DNA from: Gemmatimonadota bacterium
GTDB lineage: Bacteria; Gemmatimonadota; Gemmatimonadetes; Longimicrobiales; Gaopeijiaceae
Length of the DNA: 43,797 bases
Direction: 5' to 3'
NCBI GenBank assembly: GCA_029863645.1
Contig: JAOTVA010000014.1
Coordinates: 1-43,797, forward strand
Shown: piece by piece, positions 1 through 7,726 of the stretch
Position numbering within the stretch: the first letter of the stretch is position 1
Layout: every line of letters starts with the position of its first letter
Position numbers and translations under genes: made by a program
Notes under the pieces: generated by a model
The model's database searches: none
What the model was told of the DNA's origin: nothing
Seen by the model: the letters and a program-made list of their open reading frames with translations, nothing else

Positions 1-84
1 TCTTTCTACGGCGACCTGAAGGCGCAAGGAAAGGACGCCGTCTCATTCTTCACCGACCAGCGCGTCGTCATTTCACGGTGGTAA
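1..84 (+). CDS. mmsA: Methylmalonate-semialdehyde dehydrogenase, C-terminal fragment
   Basis: An open frame enters from the left edge and stops at TAA 82-84, giving 27 residues that begin SFYGDLKAQGKDAV and end VVISRW. This closely resembles the conserved C-terminal tail of CoA-acylating methylmalonate-semialdehyde dehydrogenases (FGDLHxxGxDAVxFFTxxKVV-type). The family converts methylmalonate or malonate semialdehyde to propionyl- or acetyl-CoA. Only the tail is in the window, so no catalytic residue can be checked. The aminotransferase starts four bases after the stop, which suggests one operon. The call rests on the tail alone. Confidence 0.7.
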   Translation, partial: SFYGDLKAQGKDAVSFFTDQRVVISRW

Positions 85-88
85 TCGC

Positions 89-1408
89 ATGACTTCACCG
101 ACATTGTCTAAGGGCCCAACGAGTGCCGAGATCGTTCACGGTCAGAAGGAGTATCTCCTGCCCGCGATGGTTCATCTCTACAAGGAGCCGCTCGCACTGG
201 CGTCCGCTGAGGGGGTGCGGGTCCGCGATCCCGAGGGTCATGAGTACCTCGATCTCTTCTCTGGCATCCTTACCAGCTCCGTCGGGCACTGTAACCCGCG
301 CGTCGTCGAGGCCGTCACGGCGCAGATGCGCACATTGGATCACGTGTCGACCCTGTACGCCACTGAAATCCAGGTCGAAGCTGCGCGTAAGCTAGCCGAC
401 ATCGCTCCTGGAGATCTGAAGCGAACGTTTTTCACGAACTCTGGAACCGAGGCCATCGAGACGGCGATCATGATGGCTTTTCTCGCCACGGGTCGGAACG
501 AAGTCGTGTCGCTTCGGCACGCGTACCACGGGCGGTCGTTCATGACGACCTCTGTAACTGCACAGGCGGGGTGGCGTCCCTTCGGAACGCGGATTTCCGG
601 TGTCACGCACTCGAAGGCCCCCTACCCATATCGCTGTCCGTACAAGCAACCTTGCGATGAGACGTGCGCGGATCGCCTCGCGGAGGATCTCGAGGAGGTC
701 ATCGCCACGACGACGAGCGGAAAGCCGGCCGCATTCCTCGCGGAGACGATTCAAGGTGTGGGCGGGTACGTCGTGCCCCAGCCGTCCTACCTCAAGAAGG
801 CGGCAGAAGTCATCCGCAGCCATGGCGGGCTGATGATCATCGACGAGGTGCAGGCGGGCTTTGGCCGGACCGGCACGCACTGGTTTGCGATCGAGCACTT
901 CGGCGTCGAGCCTGACATCATGGTCATGGCCAAGGGAATCGCGAACGGATGGCCGGTCGGGGCCACGATCACCACCGACGAGATCGCGCACGCCTGGAAA
1001 CCGAAGACGCTTTCGACCTTCGGCGGCAACCCCATCTCAATGGCTGCCTTGTGCGCCACCCAGGACGTGATGAGGGACGAAGGCGTGCCCACCACTGCCA
1101 AGGCGAGAGGCGATCAGCTCCGTGCGGGCCTCTGCCAGATCCAGGCGCGTCACCCATGGATCGGGGACGTGCGCGGCATGGGACTCATGCAGGCCGTCGA
1201 GGTCGTTCAGGATCCAGAGACCAAGGTGCCGGACTCCGAGCGGGTCGGGAAACTCCTAGAGGCCGGAAAGGACCGTGGTGTGCTCCTGGGACGCGGTGGG
1301 CTTTGGGGCAACGTGATCCGAATCGGGCCGTCGCTGCTGATCACCGAAGCCGAGATTGCGGAAGGCATCGAGAAGATCGGAGCTGCATGTGACGCGGTCG
1401 GGGGCTGA
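89..1408 (+). CDS. Class III (AGXT2-like) PLP-dependent aminotransferase
   Basis: A 439-residue fold-type I aminotransferase of normal length. The GTEA motif lies near residue 120, the cofactor-binding IIDEVQAGFGRTG near 250, and the Schiff-base lysine is K282 in MVMAKGIANGWP. It carries an extra Cys-containing insert (YRCPYKQPCDETCAD) near 190, as seen in AGXT2 / (R)-3-amino-2-methylpropionate aminotransferases. With MmsA directly upstream, a likely job is transamination of beta-aminoisobutyrate or beta-alanine to a semialdehyde that MmsA then oxidises; that is an inference. ATG 89 follows the mmsA stop by four bases. Its TGA shares a base with the next ATG at 1408. A 4-aminobutyrate aminotransferase is the main alternative. 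Confidence 0.85.
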   Translation: MTSPTLSKGPTSAEIVHGQKEYLLPAMVHLYKEPLALASAEGVRVRDPEGHEYLDLFSGILTSSVGHCNPRVVEAVTAQMRTLDHVSTLYATEIQVEAARKLADIAPGDLKRTFFTNSGTEAIETAIMMAFLATGRNEVVSLRHAYHGRSFMTTSVTAQAGWRPFGTRISGVTHSKAPYPYRCPYKQPCDETCADRLAEDLEEVIATTTSGKPAAFLAETIQGVGGYVVPQPSYLKKAAEVIRSHGGLMIIDEVQAGFGRTGTHWFAIEHFGVEPDIMVMAKGIANGWPVGATITTDEIAHAWKPKTLSTFGGNPISMAALCATQDVMRDEGVPTTAKARGDQLRAGLCQIQARHPWIGDVRGMGLMQAVEVVQDPETKVPDSERVGKLLEAGKDRGVLLGRGGLWGNVIRIGPSLLITEAEIAEGIEKIGAACDAVGG

Positions 1409-1512
1409 TGCCCCTCGACGCTTGGCTGCTTCTGATCGTCGCGGTCGGGCTCGGGCTCGCGCTTGAACTCGCGTTCACGTTGGCGCGACGACGCAAGCGC
1501 CGAGACTCATGA
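1408..1512 (+). CDS. 34-residue membrane microprotein, probable symporter accessory subunit
   Basis: A very short frame, ATG 1408 to TGA 1510-1512, encodes 34 residues. It starts MPLDAWLLLIVAVGLGL, has one hydrophobic helix (about residues 6-25) and ends in a basic tail, ARRRKRRDS, so the C terminus should stay in the cytoplasm. Its start overlaps the aminotransferase stop (TGATG) and its stop overlaps the symporter start (ATGA). That is tight translational coupling on both sides. Small single-helix proteins encoded just before sodium:solute symporters are known and are called symporter small accessory proteins. Membership in that family is inferred from position and topology, not from a profile match. 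Confidence 0.7.
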   Translation: MPLDAWLLLIVAVGLGLALELAFTLARRRKRRDS

Positions 1513-2987
1513 CCTCCGGTACCATCATCGGTGTGCTCGTCGGCTATCTGGTGGTGTTGCTGGCGATCGGATTCTGGTCGAGCCGCGAGTCGAACGACCT
1601 TAAGGGCTACTACGTCGCAGGTAAGAAGCTTCCTTCGTGGGTCATCGCCTTCAGCTCGAACGCCACCGGGGAGAGCGCGTGGCTTCTGCTCGGGCTGACC
1701 GGAATGGGGTACGCCATCGGGGTGCACGCCTTCTGGGTGATCCTCGGCGAGGTGCTCGGTGTGGCCAGCGCCTGGGTGTTCGTGGCGCGGCCCTTCAAGG
1801 AGTACACGGACCGGTTCGACTCCATCACCGTGCCGGACTACCTGACTGACCGATTCCGCGACACGAGCCACGTCTTCAGGTGGCTGTCCGCGATCATCAT
1901 CCTGAGCATGACCATGGCGTACGTAGCGGCTCAGTTGACGGCATCGGGCAAGGCGTTCGACTCGTTCTTGGGCACGGGGTACACGTCGGGTGCGGCGATT
2001 GGGCTCGCGATCGTGCTGTTCTACACAACGGTAGGCGGGTTCAAGGCAGTCGCGTACTCGGACTTCGTCCAAGGCGTGCTCATGCTCGGGTGCCTCATCA
2101 CGCTGCCCATCGTGGGCATCGCGGCGGCGGGCGGTCTCGGCGAGATGTTCGGCGCGCTGGAGGCCGCGGATCCAGCGCTCCTACAGCCCATGGGCTCATT
2201 TGGCTGGGGCCCTGCGGGGATCGCCAGCGCCCTCGGCTTCGTGGCGATTGGTGCTGCGTTCTTGGGCTCGCCGCAGCTGCTCACTCGATTCATGGCCGCG
2301 CGGGACCAACGTCAGATCGTCGACGGCGGCCTGTGGGCAGTCCTATGCGTGATCGGCTTCGACGTCGGTGCCGTGTTCGGCGGCATGGCGGGTCGGACCC
2401 TCTTTCCCGGCCTCGTCGACCCCGAGACGATTCTTCCTGTGATGAGCCAAGCGCTCTTTCCTGCGTTCTTCACGGGAGTCTTTCTGGTCGTGGTGCTCGC
2501 GGCGATCATGTCGACCGTCGACTCGCTCTTGATCCTTGCGTCATCCGTGGTCGTGCGGGACGTGGTGCAGAAGGCGATGGGCTCTGACGCGTCAGAGCGA
2601 CACCTCTCGATTCTCGGAAAGGCCGTGACGGTCGTCATCGGCGGAGTGGCTTTTTGGATCGCCTTGGCTGAGGTGCGGGTGATCTTCTACTTCGTCCTGT
2701 TCGCCTGGTCGGGCATCGCGAGCGCCTTCACGCCGGTGATTGTGTGCTCGCTGTTCTGGAAACGAACGACGCGCGCCGGAGCGGTGGCCGGAATGATCGG
2801 CGGCTTCCTCGTGACGGTGGTATGGACCGTAGCGTTCAAGGAACGCTTCTACGACCTATACGAGATGATTCCGGGCTTCATTGCTGGCTTCGCATGCTGC
2901 ATCGGCGTCAGCCTGTTCACGAAGCCGAACGAAGAAGCAGTGGCTGAGTTGGATGACGTGCGTCGAACCGTGGGCCCGGTGTTTTAG
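1509..2987 (+). CDS. Sodium:solute symporter, PutP-like (SSS family)
   Basis: A 492-residue integral membrane protein with about 13 hydrophobic segments, normal for the SSS family. It aligns by eye with PutP along its first half: the helix-2 region reads ATGESAWLLLGLTGMGYAIG where E. coli PutP has ASDMSGWLLMGLPG, and later VPDYLTDRF and TVGGFKAVAYSDFVQ match PutP blocks. The PutP sodium-site Asp is not in the same place; a Glu sits next to it. The solute is not shown by sequence. Next to an aminotransferase and MmsA, an amino acid or a pyrimidine-breakdown product is plausible. The start codon overlaps the microprotein stop, and the stop overlaps that of the convergent DinB gene. Confidence 0.9.
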   Translation: MTSGTIIGVLVGYLVVLLAIGFWSSRESNDLKGYYVAGKKLPSWVIAFSSNATGESAWLLLGLTGMGYAIGVHAFWVILGEVLGVASAWVFVARPFKEYTDRFDSITVPDYLTDRFRDTSHVFRWLSAIIILSMTMAYVAAQLTASGKAFDSFLGTGYTSGAAIGLAIVLFYTTVGGFKAVAYSDFVQGVLMLGCLITLPIVGIAAAGGLGEMFGALEAADPALLQPMGSFGWGPAGIASALGFVAIGAAFLGSPQLLTRFMAARDQRQIVDGGLWAVLCVIGFDVGAVFGGMAGRTLFPGLVDPETILPVMSQALFPAFFTGVFLVVVLAAIMSTVDSLLILASSVVVRDVVQKAMGSDASERHLSILGKAVTVVIGGVAFWIALAEVRVIFYFVLFAWSGIASAFTPVIVCSLFWKRTTRAGAVAGMIGGFLVTVVWTVAFKERFYDLYEMIPGFIAGFACCIGVSLFTKPNEEAVAELDDVRRTVGPVF

Positions 2988-3484
2988 CCGGCAGTCATCT
3001 GCTTGATGTGGTGTCGGGTGTGCAGCTCGGTGAACCGCATGTAGTCGGTGACGGACACGTTGCCGAAGGCCTTGCTCGGTGCCAGTCCATCCGACGCGGC
3101 GCGCGCCGTACACTCTCGTTCGAAGGCGGCGAGGGCCTGCTCCAGTCGCGGGCGGGCGTCGGCAGGCGTGGTTAGCCCGACTTCTGGATTCATGTCCCTG
3201 TTCGTCTTCGCTTTAGGAAACTGGCCGGTCCTTACCACGCGGTTGAAGAACATCCGCGCGAGCGGTCGAATGAAGAACGGAAGCGAGGGAAGCTTCGTCG
3301 GCTTTCCTGCCACGACGTTGCCACCCTCCTCGAGGGAGAGAGCCACGTGTTCGACGACTTGCGCGGGTGACCACTTCCCGGGCGCTCGCGGCGTCGTCCA
3401 GTACTCCGCGCTCTCTTCCGCTGCGGCGAGCAAGTCGGCGACCGCCGCCCGGTTCGCAGCGAGTACTGCGTTGATGTCGACCAT
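2984..3484 (-). CDS. DinB-like metal-binding protein (DinB superfamily)
   Basis: A 166-residue, mostly helical protein. It has the DinB-type metal triad: H46 in VVEHVA, and H155 and H159 in LHTRHHIKQM near the C terminus. W38 in GKWSPAQVVEH is also typical of the superfamily. Members are four-helix bundles; some are thiol-dependent S-transferases (bacillithiol or mycothiol type), many have no known role. It is transcribed convergently with the symporter and shares a TTAG with it. The start ATG is at 3484, with 133 bases to the divergent amidohydrolase. The fold is clear; the function is open. Confidence 0.8.
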   Translation of the reverse strand: MVDINAVLAANRAAVADLLAAAEESAEYWTTPRAPGKWSPAQVVEHVALSLEEGGNVVAGKPTKLPSLPFFIRPLARMFFNRVVRTGQFPKAKTNRDMNPEVGLTTPADARPRLEQALAAFERECTARAASDGLAPSKAFGNVSVTDYMRFTELHTRHHIKQMTAG

Positions 3485-3617
3485 GCGGTCAGACTAAGAA
3501 GCGGTCGGCCGTTTGGCCACCCCGGCTCAGATGTTCCGGGCCTTCTGGCCTCTCGCGGCGGCGGCCGGTACGATCAGCGAAGTCGGTCGCGATATGTGTC
3601 GGGAAGAGGAGAAGATC

Positions 3618-5288
3618 ATGAGCGATTTCAGCAGGAGGGACTTCCTCGGCCTCGGAACCGTTGCCACGGCGGGATTGGCGGCCGGGTGCGCTCCTTCGGC
3701 CGGTTCGACATCCATCGAGCCCGACCTGATCGTCGTGAACGGCAACGTGCTCACGCAGGACGACGCCAACGCGGTCGCCCAGGCCTTCGCGATCAAGGAC
3801 GGCCGCTTCGTCGCGGTGGGCTCGACGGCGGATGTGCGGAACCTCGCGTCTCCCAATACGCAGGTGATCGACGCATCAGGGGCGACGGTGACGCCGGGCT
3901 TCATCGACGCGCATTCGCATCCGTCGGGTGCCGGGCTCAGCGCGCTGCGGAACGTCAACACGAACCTCGGGTCGGTCGCCGCTATACAGGCCGCTTTGAG
4001 TGAGCGTGCGCGCGAAACGCCGCCCGGGGAGTGGATCGTCGGCTTCATGTACGACGACACCAAGCAGGAGGAGGGGCGACCCGTAAACCGCCGTGACCTC
4101 GATGCGGTGAGCACCGACCACCCCATCGTCGTGGGGCATCGGGGTGGACATACGGGTGTCTACAACTCGAAGGCCTTCGAGCTGGCGGGCGTGACCGCGG
4201 AGACGCCCGATCCGTTCGGCGGTGAGTTCGAGCGGGAGGGCGGCGAGCTCACCGGGAAGGTCGCAGAGCGGGCGAGGTCCGTGTTCAGCATCCCATCGGG
4301 ATCCACGCGAGAGGAGCGGGCGCTCGGTGTCGCTGCGATCTGCCGCGAGATGAACGCCAGTGGCCTCACCTCGGTGCACCAGGCGGGCACGGGCCCGGCG
4401 GACTTCACGGCTTATCAGGACGCATATGAGGCGGGGAACCTCACGTTCAGGATGACGGCGATGGCCAGGGGTGGCTCGTTCCCGTCGCTGCGTGACGCCG
4501 GCGTGCGCACCGGATTCGGCAATGAGTTTCTCAGGGTGGGTGCGGTGAAGTTCGCCGCGGACGGGTCCGCATCGGAGCGGACGATGGCAATGAGCACGCC
4601 CTATGCGGGCAGGCCCGACGACTACGGCATCCTCACCATGACACAAGAAGACGTGCACGAGGTCGTGGACGAGGCGCACCAGGCGGGTTGGCAGATCGCG
4701 ATTCATGCGAACGGCGACGTGGCCATCGACATGGTGCTCAATGCCTATGAACGCGCCCAGCGGATGTGGCCCCGGGAGGATACGCGCCATCGGCTCGAGC
4801 ACTGCTCTCTCGTGAATCCGTCCCTCCTCCAGCGCATCGCATCAGGCGGCTATATCCCTGCGCCCTTCTACACCTACGCGCACTACCACGGCGAGAAGTG
4901 GGGCGAGTACGGCGAGGAAAAGATGGAGTGGATGTTCGCCCACAAGTCCTTTCTCGACTACGGAATCCGTGTCGCGCCGGCGTCCGACCATGTACCCGGC
5001 CCGTACGAGCCACTCATGGCCCTGCAGTCCATGGTTACGCGCAAGGACTTCGCCGGTCGGGTGTGGGGAGCGAGCCAGCGCATCACCCTGGACCAGGCGC
5101 TGAAGATCTGCACGGTAAACGGGGCCTACGCATCCTTCGAGGAGAACGAAAAGGGTGCGATCAAGGCTGGCATGCTGGGAGACTTCGTGATTCTGGCGGA
5201 GGACCCGCACGACGTCGATCCCGACCGGATCAAGCACATTCAGGTGGTGCGCACCGTGGTCGGCGGGAGGACGGTGTACGAGGCTTGA
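3618..5288 (+). CDS. Tat-exported YtcJ-like amidohydrolase (amidohydrolase 3), lipoprotein
   Basis: I start this at ATG 3618, behind a purine-rich GGGAAGAGGAGAAG. The product is 556 residues. It opens with a twin-arginine signal, SRRDFLGLG, followed by a lipobox LAAGC, so it should be folded in the cytoplasm, exported by Tat and lipid-anchored. Metal-site motifs are FIDAHSHPSG (HxH), a His-rich HRGGHTGVYN, IHANGDVAID, HRLEHCSL and the late Asp in PASDHVPGP. This is the YtcJ / N-substituted formamide deformylase-like branch of the amidohydrolase superfamily, which usually hydrolyses amide or ester bonds. The substrate cannot be read. A longer frame reaching to 3513 lacks both a signal and a ribosome site. 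Confidence 0.88.
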   Translation: MSDFSRRDFLGLGTVATAGLAAGCAPSAGSTSIEPDLIVVNGNVLTQDDANAVAQAFAIKDGRFVAVGSTADVRNLASPNTQVIDASGATVTPGFIDAHSHPSGAGLSALRNVNTNLGSVAAIQAALSERARETPPGEWIVGFMYDDTKQEEGRPVNRRDLDAVSTDHPIVVGHRGGHTGVYNSKAFELAGVTAETPDPFGGEFEREGGELTGKVAERARSVFSIPSGSTREERALGVAAICREMNASGLTSVHQAGTGPADFTAYQDAYEAGNLTFRMTAMARGGSFPSLRDAGVRTGFGNEFLRVGAVKFAADGSASERTMAMSTPYAGRPDDYGILTMTQEDVHEVVDEAHQAGWQIAIHANGDVAIDMVLNAYERAQRMWPREDTRHRLEHCSLVNPSLLQRIASGGYIPAPFYTYAHYHGEKWGEYGEEKMEWMFAHKSFLDYGIRVAPASDHVPGPYEPLMALQSMVTRKDFAGRVWGASQRITLDQALKICTVNGAYASFEENEKGAIKAGMLGDFVILAEDPHDVDPDRIKHIQVVRTVVGGRTVYEA

Positions 5289-5314
5289 CGCGCCGCGGTG
5301 ACCTAGGCTGCCCT

Positions 5315-6496
5315 TCAGAGCTCTCGCTCCGCCGGAGGTCGCAAAACCCTCATCGTGAACCACACAAAGACCGCGGATATGAAAATCCACTCCGCGTTGA
5401 TGAGATTTTGGACGAAGCTGCCCCAGCCGCGCGACAACGAGTCCGCGAAGTACAGGGGAAAGCCTCCGCTCCAGTTTCGGTAGACGATCAGTAGAAGCAT
5501 GCCGCTGGACAGGGAATAGGCGATAGCAGCGACCGGGCCCACGAAGGAAAACGCCGGAACCAGCCAAGCCAGATACTGGACGCCGAAGCCAGGAGCCAAG
5601 GCAAGCGTGGCAAGGAAGGTGATGGAGAAAGCTTCGAGAAGCTTTCGGTCACGCTGGAAGCCCTCGGCCATGTGCCCTGCTCGCCAACCCAGAAGTGCCG
5701 TCAAGGCGATGATGGCGGACTCCATGACGAGAGTGCCAAAATCGCGGTAAAACTCTAGGTACCTTCCGAGTCCCCACACCTGCGGCAATCCACGGTAGAA
5801 GAAGATGTTACCGACCAGACTCTCGAAATCCTGAGAGAGGTGGTAGCCGTATCCGGCGATCACCATCAGGGCCGCGGCGCCGAAGAAACGCATCCGGTTC
5901 GCCGTCCGGCCCGTGAGAAAGAAGAACGCCGGAAGCAGGATCAGCGGGACGACCTTGATGTTCACGGAGAGTCCGAACAGCAGGCCGGCGACGAAGAGGT
6001 TTCGCTGCACTAGCAGCATGTACAACGAGAAGAGAATGAAGAAGAGAAATACCGGGTCGCTGTTTCCGTGAAATCCGCTGACCAGGATCAATGTCGGAGA
6101 TAGCGCGAAGGTAAGTGTCACCCACAGCGCCCGGCGGTCGGCAAAATAGACCTGACTCAGCTTCCAGGTGAACCAGATGCTACCGCAATCGGCGAGGATG
6201 CTCGGCAGACGCAGAAGGAATGGGAACAGCGGCGACTCGTCGCCGATGAGCGCTCCCAGAATCCACAGGTACCCGCTGACCAGCGGCGGGTGATTGTATA
6301 GGGGTATCGCCCTGTAGATGCTGACCGAATCGACGTCGCGCACGTATCTCATGAACTCCGCCCATGACGTCACATCGTTGGTGCCGTATGCGGATGCGCT
6401 GAGTAGGAGCTTCGCCGCCAGAGCGAGGCAACCAGCGTAGAAGACGATCGCGCCCTGGTTTCGGTCGATACGATCGAGGTAGTCCGTTCGCCTCAT
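5315..6496 (-). CDS. Polytopic GT-C type glycosyltransferase (GT39/GT87-like)
   Basis: A 393-residue membrane protein with roughly 9-11 hydrophobic helices and no signal peptide. The first outer loop carries acidic and aromatic residues (YGTNDVTSW, then IPLYNHPPL). It is followed by GFHGNSDPVFLFF and SVNIKVVPLILLP, blocks seen in lipid-phosphosugar-dependent mannosyltransferases of the GT-C fold. Such enzymes move a sugar from a polyprenyl phosphate onto a glycan or protein outside the membrane. The start ATG (6494-6496) overlaps the stop of the upstream UvrC-like gene. Base composition is clearly lower in GC than its neighbours, which hints at separate origin. The acceptor is unknown. Confidence 0.7.
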   Translation of the reverse strand: MRRTDYLDRIDRNQGAIVFYAGCLALAAKLLLSASAYGTNDVTSWAEFMRYVRDVDSVSIYRAIPLYNHPPLVSGYLWILGALIGDESPLFPFLLRLPSILADCGSIWFTWKLSQVYFADRRALWVTLTFALSPTLILVSGFHGNSDPVFLFFILFSLYMLLVQRNLFVAGLLFGLSVNIKVVPLILLPAFFFLTGRTANRMRFFGAAALMVIAGYGYHLSQDFESLVGNIFFYRGLPQVWGLGRYLEFYRDFGTLVMESAIIALTALLGWRAGHMAEGFQRDRKLLEAFSITFLATLALAPGFGVQYLAWLVPAFSFVGPVAAIAYSLSSGMLLLIVYRNWSGGFPLYFADSLSRGWGSFVQNLINAEWIFISAVFVWFTMRVLRPPAEREL

Positions 6497-7692
6497 TGGG
6501 TGGGGACGGGCCGGCCTCGCGTGCGGCTCCCCATCTGCTCAGCGAGCCACACGTCCGGTGCTACGGTGCGGCGACGCTCCTCCGGGTTGAGGCGGAACCA
6601 CCGCGCGACGAGCAGGATCTCGGCCGCCTCCTGAGGCTTGAGTCCGCCGGGCCCGAGGTCCTTCTCCCCGTAGACCTCCTCGACGGCTCGCGCGACCGCC
6701 AGACGGGCCTTCTTCCCTTTCGGGAGCGACACCTCCTTGCGGATGCGCCCGCGCCGGATCAGGTAGACGCGGTCGTCACCTTCGAAGCCCGGCACTCTAT
6801 AGACGAAGGTCAGGTCCTCGACCCGGCCGCGGAATGCGACCATCTCGTCGCTGAATGCGCGCAGGCGCTCGAGGCGATCGCGCAGCAGGGCGGCGTACTC
6901 GAAGTCCATGCGGGCCGCAGCCTCGTTCATCTGGCGCTCTAGGTCGGCCAGCGGAGCCTCGGCCCGACCCTCCAGGAAGCGGCGCGCGAGTTGAACCGCG
7001 TCGCCGTACTGAACCGAGGTCGGGCGTCCGCAGCACGGCGCCAGGCAACTCCGCAAGTCTGCGCGGAGGCAACGCGGTGCCCGTCCGGCGTCGAAGATCT
7101 CGAGCTGGTCGTCGAAGAAGACGGGAGTCGTCGCCGGGCAGTCGCGCAGGCCCAGGACGTGGGCCACTTCCCGCACAGTCCTCGCGAGGGCTCTGACCCG
7201 CGGAAAGGGGCCGTAATAGGTGGCGCCATCCTCGGTGATACGGGTGACTGGAAGCACGCGAGGAGCCTGCTCGCGGGTGACCTTCACGAACGCGTAGATG
7301 CGTCGGCGCTTGTGCTGCACGTTGAAGCGCGGCTGCCACCGCTGGATCAGCTTCATCTCGCTGATGAGCGCGAAGAACTCGTTGGGGATGTAGTCCCACT
7401 CGATGCGCTGTGTGTCCCGAATCAGCTCCCACGGCTTCTCGCCGCGCGGGGCGCGGAAGTACGACAAGAGTCGCGTCCTCAGCCGCACCGACTTCCCAAC
7501 GTAGAGGGGCTCGTCGCCGGGCCCGAACATCCGATAGATACCCGGGCGGTTCTCTGCCCCGGCTCGGACATGGCGACGGAGTGCGGTCTTGGAGGACACG
7601 GTGGATTGGGCTGGGGCGGCGGTATCCAGCTGGAGGGCTGGCGCTTTCGCTCTTTCTTCGGGAAGATAGGAAGGTCGGTCCCGTGGTGCCAT
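6493..7692 (-). CDS. UvrC-like GIY-YIG endonuclease lacking the C-terminal nuclease half
   Basis: A 399-residue protein with the N-terminal half of UvrC. The GIY-YIG nuclease starts near residue 50 (RPGIYRMFGPGDEPLYVGKS). A UvrC-type cysteine block follows near 210 (RCLRADLRSCLAPCCGRP), and a UVR helix pair near 250 (RMDFEYAALLRDRLERL). In UvrC a second, RNase H-like nuclease and helix-hairpin-helix motifs follow; they are absent here. UvrC proteins run to about 600 residues, so this resembles the Cho type, which makes only the 3-prime incision. The last 120 residues end with an EVYGEKDLG stretch that I do not recognise. It is divergent from the HD gene with 34 bases between starts. Confidence 0.8.
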   Translation of the reverse strand: MAPRDRPSYLPEERAKAPALQLDTAAPAQSTVSSKTALRRHVRAGAENRPGIYRMFGPGDEPLYVGKSVRLRTRLLSYFRAPRGEKPWELIRDTQRIEWDYIPNEFFALISEMKLIQRWQPRFNVQHKRRRIYAFVKVTREQAPRVLPVTRITEDGATYYGPFPRVRALARTVREVAHVLGLRDCPATTPVFFDDQLEIFDAGRAPRCLRADLRSCLAPCCGRPTSVQYGDAVQLARRFLEGRAEAPLADLERQMNEAAARMDFEYAALLRDRLERLRAFSDEMVAFRGRVEDLTFVYRVPGFEGDDRVYLIRRGRIRKEVSLPKGKKARLAVARAVEEVYGEKDLGPGGLKPQEAAEILLVARWFRLNPEERRRTVAPDVWLAEQMGSRTRGRPVPTQ

Positions 7693-7726
7693 TCGGACCG
7701 CCCACTCAGCAGGCTAGGCTCGAGGA

